From positions 1 to 42,368 of the forward strand of contig NZ_QVMN01000016.1 of the NCBI RefSeq assembly GCF_010501075.1: DNA of 42,368 nt, given 5' to 3'. Shown piece by piece: positions 8,013 through 15,140 of this stretch. Source of the DNA: Dysgonomonas sp. 25. Lineage in GTDB: Bacteria > Bacteroidota > Bacteroidia > Bacteroidales > Dysgonomonadaceae. The notes under the pieces are model-generated. The model was not told where the DNA came from. It saw nothing but the letters and a program-made list of their open reading frames with translations, and did not search any database. The first letter of the stretch is position 1. Every line of letters begins with the position of its first letter. The position numbers and the translations under genes were made by a program.

Positions 8013-9020
8013 ATGAGAATAGCTATTGTGGGCGCCAGTGGTGCCGTAGGGCAGGAATTCCTGCGGGTGATAGAAGAAAGAAACTTCCCTTTCGATGAAT
8101 TAGTATTATTCGGTTCGGCTCGTAGTGCAGGACGAAAGTATTCATTCATGGGAAAAGAATATACGGTCAAAGAACTTCAGCACAACGACGATTTCAAAGG
8201 TATAGATATCGCCTTTGTCTCGGCAGGAGGAGGTACCGCAACTGAATTTGCCCCGACCATCACGAAGCACGGAGCTATCATGATAGACAATTCCAGCGCA
8301 TTCCGCATGGATAAGGATGTTCCGTTGGTTGTTCCCGAAGTAAACGGCGAAGATGCAAAAATCCGCCCGAAAGGGATTATAGCCAATCCTAACTGCTCGA
8401 CCATACAAATGGTGGTAGCCATGAACGTGATAGAGAAAATATCCCATATCAAGCGGGCACATGTAGCAACCTATCAGGCAGCATCGGGGGCAGGAGCAGC
8501 AGCAATGGACGAGCTGGTAAACCAATATATGCAGTTGATGCAAAATTCGGATGTGACGGTAGAGAAGTTTGCCTATCAACTGGCATACAACCTCATCCCG
8601 CAGATAGATGTATTCACCGACAACGGATATACGAAAGAGGAATTGAAGATGTATCATGAGACGCAGAAGATTATGCATTCCGATATTCAGGTAAGTGCGA
8701 CATGTATCCGTGTACCTGTTTTGCGTTCACATTCCGAAGCTATCTGGGTAGAAACCGAACGCCCTGTATCGCCTCAGGAAGCAAAAGAGGCTTTTGCCAA
8801 AGCCGAAGGAGTTATATTGCAGGATAATCCGGCAGAGAAAGATTATCCGATGCCTTTGTTTGTCGCAGGCGAAGATCCGGTTTATGTAGGACGTATCCGC
8901 GAGGATATTGCCAACCCGAACGGACTGACGTTTTGGGTGGTTGCCGATCAGATAAAGAAAGGTGCAGCACTGAATGCAGTTCAGATAGCCGAGTATTTAA
9001 TTAAAGAAAAAGCTATTTAA
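8013..9020 (+). CDS. asd: Aspartate-semialdehyde dehydrogenase
   Basis: A 335-residue enzyme that reduces aspartyl-phosphate to aspartate semialdehyde with NADPH, the branch point to lysine/diaminopimelate, threonine and methionine. The N-terminal Rossmann motif GASGAVGQ (residues about 7-14), the active-site Cys128 in NPNCSTIQM and the catalytic region [11 protein letters not shown] (His about 240) are all present. Length and order fit the family. It is preceded by its own promoter and followed by the tRNA-Ser promoter. It is ordinary chromosomal DNA and marks the last host protein gene before the element. Confidence 0.96.
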   Translation: MRIAIVGASGAVGQEFLRVIEERNFPFDELVLFGSARSAGRKYSFMGKEYTVKELQHNDDFKGIDIAFVSAGGGTATEFAPTITKHGAIMIDNSSAFRMDKDVPLVVPEVNGEDAKIRPKGIIANPNCSTIQMVVAMNVIEKISHIKRAHVATYQAASGAGAAAMDELVNQYMQLMQNSDVTVEKFAYQLAYNLIPQIDVFTDNGYTKEELKMYHETQKIMHSDIQVSATCIRVPVLRSHSEAIWVETERPVSPQEAKEAFAKAEGVILQDNPAEKDYPMPLFVAGEDPVYVGRIREDIANPNGLTFWVVADQIKKGAALNAVQIAEYLIKEKAI

Positions 9021-9031
9021 GCGGCAAACTG

Positions 9032-9062
9032 TTTGCAATATCGAAACAAACAATTATATTTG
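9032..9062 (+). promoter_or_regulatory. Promoter of tRNA-Ser
   Basis: TTTG (9032-9035), 19-bp spacer, TATATTTG (9055-9062): a full match to the Bacteroidota -33/-7 pattern, 36 bp before the tRNA. Confidence 0.8.
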
Positions 9063-9098
9063 CACCACGATTGATAAAATACTGTCAATTGAAAGTCA

Positions 9099-9185
9099 GG
9101 AAGTGTGGGTGAGTGGCTGAAACCACCAGTTTGCTAAACTGACGTACGGGTAACCGTACCGGGGGTTCGAATCCCCCCGCTTCCG
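9099..9185 (+). tRNA. tRNA-Ser(GCT)
   Basis: The acceptor stem GGAAGTG pairs with CGCTTCC (9178-9184), discriminator G at 9185. The anticodon loop TTGCTAA gives anticodon GCT (serine AGC/AGU). A long variable arm (around CGTACGGGTAACCGTACC) marks a class II tRNA, and the T arm has GGTTCGAATCC. CCA is not encoded. Its 3' end is the likely integration site of the neighbouring element. Confidence 0.95.
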
Positions 9186-9222
9186 CTTTTAAGAAAGACA
9201 AAAAGCGACAAAGCTTGGATAA

Positions 9223-9256
9223 ATCCTACAATATCAACGTATTGTGGGATTTTTTT
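9223..9256 (+). terminator. Terminator downstream of tRNA-Ser
   Basis: ATCCTACAATA (9223-9233) pairs TATTGTGGGAT (9240-9250) with one G-U pair, loop TCAACG, followed by a T run. Confidence 0.8.
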
Positions 9257-9321
9257 ATGTTTTTACTTTTCCAACGAAAGTCATAAAAAAGCCATTTTTG
9301 GACACTGTTTTTTGCTAAAGT

Positions 9322-9352
9322 GTTCACCCTATCAGTTTTATTCGTTCACCCT
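9322..9352 (+). repeat. GTTCACCC direct repeats upstream of integrase
   Basis: GTTCACCCT occurs at 9322-9330 and 9344-9352 (22-bp offset, about two helical turns). A third GTTCACCC is at 9523-9530 inside the integrase gene. Position and spacing suit arm-type integrase or excisionase binding sites; this role is inference. Confidence 0.55.
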
Positions 9353-9454
9353 TGAGATGTCGCAAATTGGCAATTTTTTGTCCAATATTGGAAGTGTTTA
9401 ATTCTCTCTATAATAGCTGATTAAAATTAATTTTAACACCAAAAAAGAGAAGTT

Positions 9455-10657
9455 ATGAGAACCTCAAAAAGCACATTTAACATCACATTTTATCTGAGAA
9501 AAGATAAAATGAAGAAAAATTCGTTCACCCCTATATTCTGTAGGGTAACTATTGCAGGCGAAGCAGTAAGTTTTAATATTCACAAAGATATCAGAGCCGA
9601 GATCTGGGATATGGAAAACCACAAGGCTATGGGTAGTTCTCGCGAAGCACGAGAAGTTAATCAGATATTGGATGCTTGCCGTACGATTCTGCACAACAAA
9701 TATCGAGATATCTTTGAGAAAGATAATTTTGTGACTGCCGAGAAATTGAAAAATTCTTATCTGGGCATTTCTACAGATAATACAATGTTACTTGAGTTGT
9801 TTCGCGATCTGATAAAAGATATTGAAGCACTAGTTGGCATCAATAAAACAAAAGCGACTTTACAAAAATATAAGGTTACTTATACGCGGTTGTCGGAGTT
9901 TATGAAATTCAAGTATAATATTTCTGATATCAATGTGAAGGAAATTAAATATCAATTCATTTCTGACTTTGAGGTGTATCTACGAACACAGGCTAATTGT
10001 AGTCCTAATACAACGGCTAAATTTATTCAATTTTTCAAACGTGTAATTCTTATCGCTCAAAACAACGGATGGATGCAACATAATCCATTTGCCAATTATA
10101 AGATACATTTCAAAAAAGTGGACAGAGGATATCTGACAGACCAAGAGCTTGACATTATCAAAAATAAAGAATTTGATATTGAACGACTTGAAAAAGTAAG
10201 AGATATCTTCGTCTTTGCTTGTTATACCGGCTTGGCGTACGTTGATACCTTCAAACTGACATACGATAATATTAAAATTGGTATAGATGATAAATTATGG
10301 ATCATGACTAGGCGAGCAAAAACAGATACCATTGTGAATGTTCCATTGTTAAATATTCCTTTAGCCATTATTGAAAAATATAGAGGGCAACAAAAAGATG
10401 ACAAAGTATTGCCAACATTGAGTAATCAAAAGATGAATAGTTATTTGAAAGAAATTGCCGATCTATGTGGTATTGAGAAGCGGCTGAGCTTCCATCTTGC
10501 AAGACACACATTTGCCAGTACTACGACCCTCGCCAAAGGTGTATCAATCGAAGCTGTATCTAAAATGCTAGGACATACTAATATTAAAACGACTCAGATA
10601 TATGCTCGAATTACTGAGAATATGATCAGTAATGAGATGAGTAAACTGACACTATAA
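9455..10657 (+). CDS. int: Tyrosine recombinase/integrase of the ICE
   Basis: A 400-residue Bacteroidetes-type integrase. Residues about 1-100 form the arm-type DNA-binding region (starting STFNITFYLRKDKMKKN), about 105-215 the SAM-like core-binding domain, and about 225-400 the catalytic domain. Visible catalytic residues are His347, Arg350 (HLARHTF), His374 (GHTNIKTT) and nucleophile Tyr383 (IYARI). The usual first Arg is replaced by Ala261 in CYTGLAYVD, as in IntDOT-type integrases where this position is also not Arg. It lies 270 bp from the tRNA-Ser 3' end and points into the element, as expected for the enzyme that integrates and excises it at this tRNA. Confidence 0.93.
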   Translation: MRTSKSTFNITFYLRKDKMKKNSFTPIFCRVTIAGEAVSFNIHKDIRAEIWDMENHKAMGSSREAREVNQILDACRTILHNKYRDIFEKDNFVTAEKLKNSYLGISTDNTMLLELFRDLIKDIEALVGINKTKATLQKYKVTYTRLSEFMKFKYNISDINVKEIKYQFISDFEVYLRTQANCSPNTTAKFIQFFKRVILIAQNNGWMQHNPFANYKIHFKKVDRGYLTDQELDIIKNKEFDIERLEKVRDIFVFACYTGLAYVDTFKLTYDNIKIGIDDKLWIMTRRAKTDTIVNVPLLNIPLAIIEKYRGQQKDDKVLPTLSNQKMNSYLKEIADLCGIEKRLSFHLARHTFASTTTLAKGVSIEAVSKMLGHTNIKTTQIYARITENMISNEMSKLTL

Positions 10658-10668
10658 ATTGAGAAATT

Positions 10669-11064
10669 ATGAAAACAGGACATATCAAAATTACAGGAAA
10701 TTCAGTTGATGTAAAATTTGTATCCGGTACAGTTTGGATGACTGTCAATGAAATAGCCGATTTTTTTAGAATAAATATTTCGACCGTCAATAAACATTTG
10801 AAAGGAATATTCAAAGAAAATTTACTGAGAGAAAATGAGGTTGTAAGTGAACATCGTTACACTTGTCCTATATATGGGGAGTGCATCCGAATATATTACA
10901 ACTTGGAGGTAATTACCTATTTGAGCTTCAGGACTCAATCATTTTATGCAAAGGTTTTTCGTGAATGGGTACTTGGCTCATTGTATCAATCAAATAAATC
11001 TCAGAATCGGCTTATAGACTGTGATTTGATTATTAGAGAGTACTCACAATTTAGTTTGAATTAG
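10669..11064 (+). CDS. RhuM-like N-terminal domain protein (putative DNA-binding regulator)
   Basis: A 131-residue protein with a pattern like the N-terminal region of RhuM-family proteins: VDVKFVSGTVWMTVNEIADFF (residues about 12-32), a helix-turn-helix-like stretch NISTVNKHLKGIF (about 36-48), then IYYNLEVITYLSFRTQS (about 83-99) and a Trp-containing helix. Full RhuM proteins are about 330 residues, so this is a short version with only the N-terminal part. It starts 11 bp after the integrase stop and ends 1 bp before the next ORF6N gene, so it probably forms an operon with them. A role in controlling excision or transfer is a guess from position. Confidence 0.65.
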   Translation: MKTGHIKITGNSVDVKFVSGTVWMTVNEIADFFRINISTVNKHLKGIFKENLLRENEVVSEHRYTCPIYGECIRIYYNLEVITYLSFRTQSFYAKVFREWVLGSLYQSNKSQNRLIDCDLIIREYSQFSLN

Positions 11065-11065
11065 T

Positions 11066-11596
11066 ATGGAATTGCAAGTAGTACAAAACAGGATATTTGA
11101 AGTTCGAGGCTGTCGAGTAATGTTGGATTTTCATTTAGCTGAATTATATCAAGTAGAGAACAGAACGTTAAAGCAAGCAGTGAGAAGAAATATTGAACGC
11201 TTCCCTTCCGATTTTATGTTTGAATTGACTAGGAACGAATGGCAAGAGGTTATCACAGTTTGTGATAACCTCCCAGAAAAAATAAAATTCAGTCCTGCTA
11301 TGCCTTTTGCTTTCTCTGAACAGGGTGTAGCTATGCTTTCATCTGTTTTGAGAAGTAAAGCTGCTATTGATATTAATATTTCTATCATGAGAGCCTTTGT
11401 TGTCATACGGCAATATGCTTTGGGATACGCAGAGCTTAATCAAAGGTTAGAAAGCTTTATGCTTGAGACAAATATGCAGTTCAATGACATATATCAGGCT
11501 TTGACCGAATTGGCAAGTGTAAAAGAATTAGAAAATAAGCCGCGAAAGAAAGTTGGGTATGTACAAGATGAAGCTGAAGATTCACAAAAAAAGTAA
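11066..11596 (+). CDS. ORF6N domain protein 1 (KilA-N-related regulator)
   Basis: A 176-residue protein whose first ~115 residues are an ORF6N domain: QNRIFEVRGCRVMLDFHLAELYQVENRTLKQAV, RNIERFPSDFMFELT, PFAFSEQGVAMLSSVLRS and a following VIRQY helix. ORF6N domains occur in phage antirepressor-like and mobile-element proteins and are thought to bind DNA. The C-terminal ~60 residues are helical and end Lys/Glu-rich. The codons for EVITVCDNLP contain a perfect 12-bp-arm palindrome (11246-11272), reported separately. It lies between the RhuM-like gene and a second ORF6N gene; the three look like successive duplicated regulators of the element. Confidence 0.8.
   Translation: MELQVVQNRIFEVRGCRVMLDFHLAELYQVENRTLKQAVRRNIERFPSDFMFELTRNEWQEVITVCDNLPEKIKFSPAMPFAFSEQGVAMLSSVLRSKAAIDINISIMRAFVVIRQYALGYAELNQRLESFMLETNMQFNDIYQALTELASVKELENKPRKKVGYVQDEAEDSQKK
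11246..11272. repeat. Perfect palindrome inside ORF6N gene 1
   Basis: GAGGTTATCACA (11246-11257), loop GTT, TGTGATAACCTC (11261-11272): a perfect 12-bp inverted repeat within coding sequence. Confidence 0.95.
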
Positions 11597-11603
11597 ATTG
11601 ACC

Positions 11604-12140
11604 ATGATATTACAAAAAATAGAAGAGAAGATAATTTTAATTCAAGGTAAGCATATAATCTTGGATAGTGATGTGGCTGAATTTTATGGAGTTGAAACAA
11701 AACGTATCAATGAAGCAGTAAAGAATAATCCCGATAAATTCCCAGAAGGTTATATCGTTCAACTGACAGAGAAAGAGTTCGAAAATTTGCGGTCGAAATT
11801 TTCGACCACAAGTTTAATGAAGAGTCGTATTGCTCCCAAAGGATTCTCTGAAAAAGGACTTTATATGATTGCTACAATATTGAAATCTCCCAAAGCAACA
11901 GAAACAACCATTGGTATTATTGAAACTTTCGCAAAAGTTCGTGAATTATCCCGTAGTATAGTTGAGATGTCTGAAACTTCTGACAAGAAGATGCAAAAAA
12001 CATTGATGCAACGAAGTGGTGAATTGATTTCGGATGTATTGAGCAACGATTATCAAACTGTGGGTACTGAAACAACTATCGAACTCAATCTTTCTGTCCT
12101 AAAAGTAAAACATACCGTAAAGAAGAAGCCAAAAGAATAG
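11604..12140 (+). CDS. ORF6N domain protein 2 (KilA-N-related regulator)
   Basis: A 178-residue protein read from ATG 11604 (MILQKIEEKIILIQGKHI); an earlier in-frame ATG at 11553 would overlap ORF6N gene 1 by 44 bp and adds a non-conserved Lys-rich start, so it is not chosen. Residues about 8-110 are an ORF6N domain: ILDSDVAEFYGVETKRINEAV, NNPDKFPEGYIVQLT, GFSEKGLYMIATILKS. The C-terminal part is helical (FAKVRELSRSIVEMSE) and ends in Lys residues. As in the neighbouring paralogue, a palindrome (11791-11807) sits in the codons between the LT-E-E/F motif and the FSEKG motif. The gene is followed by a strong terminator at 12163. Confidence 0.78.
   Translation: MILQKIEEKIILIQGKHIILDSDVAEFYGVETKRINEAVKNNPDKFPEGYIVQLTEKEFENLRSKFSTTSLMKSRIAPKGFSEKGLYMIATILKSPKATETTIGIIETFAKVRELSRSIVEMSETSDKKMQKTLMQRSGELISDVLSNDYQTVGTETTIELNLSVLKVKHTVKKKPKE
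11791..11807. repeat. Perfect palindrome inside ORF6N gene 2
   Basis: GGTCGAAA (11791-11798), one-base centre T, TTTCGACC (11800-11807), in the codons for RSKFST at the position equivalent to the palindrome of ORF6N gene 1. Confidence 0.9.
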
Positions 12141-12162
12141 CTGATGCAAATATTTGAGAGGA

Positions 12163-12193
12163 CCTCCCGCATTTTATGAGGGAGGCTTTTTTT
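12163..12193 (+). terminator. Terminator of the integrase/ORF6N block
   Basis: CCTCCC (12163-12168) pairs GGGAGG (12180-12185) around an 11-nt loop, followed by C and seven T. Confidence 0.85.
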
Positions 12194-12227
12194 GTACAAA
12201 CTTGTGGATATTTCTTCTGATAATTAT

Positions 12228-12235
12228 TATATTTG
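12228..12235 (+). promoter_or_regulatory. -7 box of the phosphoribosyltransferase-nuclease pair
   Basis: TATATTTG, a perfect TAnnTTTG, 27 bp before ATG 12263. It covers the TTG at 12233 that could otherwise be read as a start, so the ATG is preferred. Confidence 0.65.
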
Positions 12236-12262
12236 ACAGATACACATTTCAATACTTTTCAT

Positions 12263-13180
12263 ATGATTGATAACCTTCAAATAAGTATTCCGATTGAAGA
12301 GGTAGCAGAAAATGACGTTGGTAATTATTTTGAACTTTTGAAATTACCGGGTGAGTTTCTTGTTGTACAGAAAGAAGATAGCCAATTTTATTTTATGTGT
12401 AATTTAGACTGCCCGATTGATAAAATATGTTCTTCTTTCGATTGGTACATTGTTTCCAAAGACAAATTTAACGAATCATTATTTATTGGAGCAGGCTTAG
12501 CCGGAGAAGATCATGCCGAAGGAGAGGTATATAGAGTAAGCGATGAAAACACATTGAAGCTTTGGCGGGACATCTTGCATTTTACATTCGAGAGCGATTT
12601 TGTTCGGAAATTTTTTCCTTATACCAATCATTTCAAAGGAAAGATAAGGGTTGATAATGCCTTGTGCTTTTATATCCATGATTACTATCCGGTATCTCAC
12701 TATAAGGAAATTTCTACATACCAGAAGAAAGTTTCCAATCTTGTTTTTCGTTTCAAGGAGGGGAAACAGTCAGCCTTGGTTGCTAAATTATTTTCCTTAG
12801 CTATTATGCGTATGCCCTTTATCAAAGAATTAAAAAATCCTATATTGATACCGATTCCGGCAGCTACTAAAGAACGAAATATACAACGTTTTGCCCAATT
12901 TATTTATTTGTTAGCCAAAAGGCTCAAAGTCGAAGACGGCTTCAAAGCTATCTGGATAAAAGAAGATCGCCAACAGTTGAAAGGGACTAAAGGGTACGAT
13001 AAACTTGAAAATTTGATTTTTCACCCTAACTATTTTCAAGGCAAGGATGTCTTACTGATTGATGATATATTCACAACCGGTGAAAGTTTTATTCAAGTCA
13101 AGCGTAAGTTGATTGAACTTGGAGCTCAATCAGTCACCGGATTATTTTTTGGTAAAACAGTAAGAATAGAACAAACTTGA
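12263..13180 (+). CDS. Phosphoribosyltransferase-domain protein with extra N-terminal region
   Basis: A 305-residue protein. The C-terminal ~130 residues look like a type I phosphoribosyltransferase (ComF-like). PILIPIPAATKERN (about residues 192-205) resembles the region before the active site, and VLLIDDIFTTGESF (about 264-277) is the PRPP-binding loop with the two acidic residues and TTGES. The N-terminal ~180 residues are not recognised (SQFYFMCNLDCPIDKICSSFDWYIV near the start). PRTases use PRPP to make nucleotides, but PRTase domains linked to nucleases also occur in defence and effector settings. The next gene, a predicted nuclease, starts 11 bp after the stop; the pair shares one promoter and has no other partners, so they probably act together. 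Confidence 0.72.
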   Translation: MIDNLQISIPIEEVAENDVGNYFELLKLPGEFLVVQKEDSQFYFMCNLDCPIDKICSSFDWYIVSKDKFNESLFIGAGLAGEDHAEGEVYRVSDENTLKLWRDILHFTFESDFVRKFFPYTNHFKGKIRVDNALCFYIHDYYPVSHYKEISTYQKKVSNLVFRFKEGKQSALVAKLFSLAIMRMPFIKELKNPILIPIPAATKERNIQRFAQFIYLLAKRLKVEDGFKAIWIKEDRQQLKGTKGYDKLENLIFHPNYFQGKDVLLIDDIFTTGESFIQVKRKLIELGAQSVTGLFFGKTVRIEQT

Positions 13181-13191
13181 ATAATAATAGT

Positions 13192-13932
13192 ATGAAGAAA
13201 TTACCCAAAGAATATCTTTTATTGAAACAACTTAACACTATTATTCAAGCGTATTTCAAAAGTACGCGCAAAACCGAAATATCTAATTTATCAGAGATAT
13301 ATGATTATATCCGAACAAAAGAACCATTTAAGGATGAATTTCCGACAAGCATTGATTTCAGTCGGTTTATGAGAAAAATGCATCAGGATAAAGTTCTTTT
13401 GCAGCTTATTCCCAATTGTAGTGTTGATACTTCCATTCATCATCACTATAAATGGAAATTTTATCCGCAAGATACTATTTCCTCCGATAATGCACCTTTA
13501 CCAGAGAAAACAGTATTGGCCAAAGGATCAGAAATGGGTAATATATTTAGCAAAAACCTTCAACATGAGGCATCTAATGGTGTAAAAGTTAGATCTAAAC
13601 AGGAATTGTATATATACAATAGACTCTTAACTTTTGAATTTCTGCGTATTACATATGAGAAAGCTCTGATAGCAAGATGCCAGGAAAGATATCCGGATTT
13701 TACCATTGCAAATATGAAAACTAAGAATGTCTTTTATTGGGAACACTTTGGTATGTTTGAATCTAATAATGACTATTTTGATAGAACAATTGAAAAGTTA
13801 GTCTGGTATAGAGCTATAAGTATAACCAGCATTGAAGATGGAGGTCGCCTTATTCTAACACAATACAATAACGATGCTCAATTTAAATATGACGTAAATA
13901 GATATATTGACAAAATAATAGAAGAAGAATAA
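13192..13932 (+). CDS. Predicted PD-(D/E)XK-like endonuclease, partner of PRTase protein
   Basis: A 246-residue protein from ATG 13192; a TTG five codons earlier overlaps the previous stop and is rejected. Residues about 1-90 form a helical, possibly winged-helix region (YLLLKQLNTIIQAYFKSTRK). From about 133 the pattern RSKQELYIYNRL, YPDFTI (about 166-171) and VFYWEHFGMF (about 180-189) matches a nuclease core with E, PD and E-x-H/K-type positions, as in TnsA- or VRR-like endonucleases in mobile elements. The final part (YRAISITSIEDGGRLILT) fits the closing helix and strand of that fold. Family assignment is by pattern, not by search. With the PRTase gene it forms an isolated two-gene unit, a candidate defence or toxin-type module. 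Confidence 0.6.
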   Translation: MKKLPKEYLLLKQLNTIIQAYFKSTRKTEISNLSEIYDYIRTKEPFKDEFPTSIDFSRFMRKMHQDKVLLQLIPNCSVDTSIHHHYKWKFYPQDTISSDNAPLPEKTVLAKGSEMGNIFSKNLQHEASNGVKVRSKQELYIYNRLLTFEFLRITYEKALIARCQERYPDFTIANMKTKNVFYWEHFGMFESNNDYFDRTIEKLVWYRAISITSIEDGGRLILTQYNNDAQFKYDVNRYIDKIIEEE

Positions 13933-14354
13933 AATTATCCTCCGACCCTCTTTCACTCCCATTACATTCTTGTTCAAGACAGTCCCGGATAGACGTTTCG
14001 GCAAGAGTACTACTTTTCAAGTGTACACTAGCCTGTAATAGATATTTCCCCAAAATATCATTTTTCCCATTTTCCGAAACAACGATTTTTCGGCTCTTTT
14101 CTAATATCCATCTCCTCTATGCACATATCATACCGATGAGGCGGCTGTGTCTTTCAGGCAAAGGTTATCCATATTCTCGGCATGACGTGAAATTCGAGTC
14201 CCTGTCGGGATTTTGAAAATAATCTTCCTCTTTCCCTCATACTTCGGGCGAGCGTATTTTTTTCAAAAAATTTGTCATTCCGACAATCTGATCTTTTGCT
14301 GCCTTTAGAACAACATACACCTCATCGAAACGACATGGCATAAAAAAAAAGTCG
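13933..14354. other. Gap without genes
   Basis: About 420 bp with no credible gene. The only recognisable piece is a T-arm-like stretch near 14191-14212 (TTCGAGTCCC followed by GGGA), which could be a relic of a tRNA end or chance. No terminator with a T run was found after 13932. Confidence 0.5.
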
Positions 14355-14627
14355 ATGGATATGAAAAGAACAGAAAAAAAGAATAATGAGAACAACATTT
14401 CCTATCTCACTCGTAGCATAAAATTGGGATTCAGAGTGGCATTTGTGGCTCTTTGCGTGTGGTTTGTGTCTAAAATAGGCGTGTCGGTAGTATCGGTGGT
14501 CGGAATATATATAATTGTCCATAGCGTACTTAAAATCATCCGTTTGTCTATTCATGTTGTTTTCTACCTTCTTTTCATTCTCTTTTTGGTAGCCATTGTC
14601 ATGGGAATAATAGTATTTATCCTTTAA
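14355..14627 (+). CDS. Small membrane protein
   Basis: A 90-residue protein with a charged Lys/Glu/Asn start (residues 1-20) and then two or three membrane helices (about 26-42, 45-60 and 68-90), the last made almost only of Leu, Ile, Val and Phe. A second in-frame ATG lies at 14361. The opposite strand also has an open frame here, but it lacks any protein-like pattern. The gene ends 11 bp before the SLOG-family gene and may be co-transcribed, pairing a membrane protein with a ligand-binding-fold protein. Not recognised as a known family. Confidence 0.55.
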   Translation: MDMKRTEKKNNENNISYLTRSIKLGFRVAFVALCVWFVSKIGVSVVSVVGIYIIVHSVLKIIRLSIHVVFYLLFILFLVAIVMGIIVFIL

Positions 14628-14638
14628 CATTTCACAGC

Positions 14639-15133
14639 ATGAAAAATAGATTCATTGATAAATCGAAAACGATTGCCTTTACAGGGCATAGAAATATTAC
14701 AACAGATAATTTACTGTTCTTGAAAGAAGGACTGACAGCAGTGCTGACAGAGCAGTACAATAATGGCTACAACACATTCATTGTTGGTGGTGCAAGAGGG
14801 TTCGACTTATTGTCGGCAGAAGTCGTATTGACCTTGCAAGAAAAATTTGCAGATATGCAACTATTTATTGCCGTACCCTATACAGGTCATCACAATTATT
14901 TCACAGACGGGGATAATGAGCGATATATTGCCATTGCTGACAAAGCAACAGCAAATATACTCCTTTCCTCTCACTACTATGACGGCTGTTTTCTCCATCG
15001 TAACAACTATATGTTAGAGCATTGCTCCTTACTGATAGCCTACTACAATACACATTCTTTCCGTAGTGGTACAGGCTATACAGTCCGCAGAGCAGAAGCA
15101 AATAAAATTCCGATTATTAACTTATTCAAATAA
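14639..15133 (+). CDS. SLOG-family protein (DUF1273/YpsA-like)
   Basis: A 164-residue Rossmann-like protein of the SLOG superfamily. IAFTGHRNI (residues about 12-20) and FIVGGARGFDLLSAEVVL (about 46-63) match the nucleotide-binding loops of DUF1273/YpsA-type proteins, as do AVPYTGHH (about 80) and SFRSGTGYTVRRAEANKIPIINL near the end. Members are thought to bind or process nucleotides or NAD-like ligands, and SLOG proteins recur in conflict systems and mobile elements. The gene sits between a small membrane protein (11 bp) and a mobile-element gene (7 bp). Its role in the element is unknown. Confidence 0.8.
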   Translation: MKNRFIDKSKTIAFTGHRNITTDNLLFLKEGLTAVLTEQYNNGYNTFIVGGARGFDLLSAEVVLTLQEKFADMQLFIAVPYTGHHNYFTDGDNERYIAIADKATANILLSSHYYDGCFLHRNNYMLEHCSLLIAYYNTHSFRSGTGYTVRRAEANKIPIINLFK

Positions 15134-15140
15134 TACAACT

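Noticed and set aside
14322-14630. Minus-strand frame opposite the small membrane protein
   Set aside because: Rich in His/Tyr with no recognisable structure; the plus-strand frame has clear membrane helices and operon spacing.
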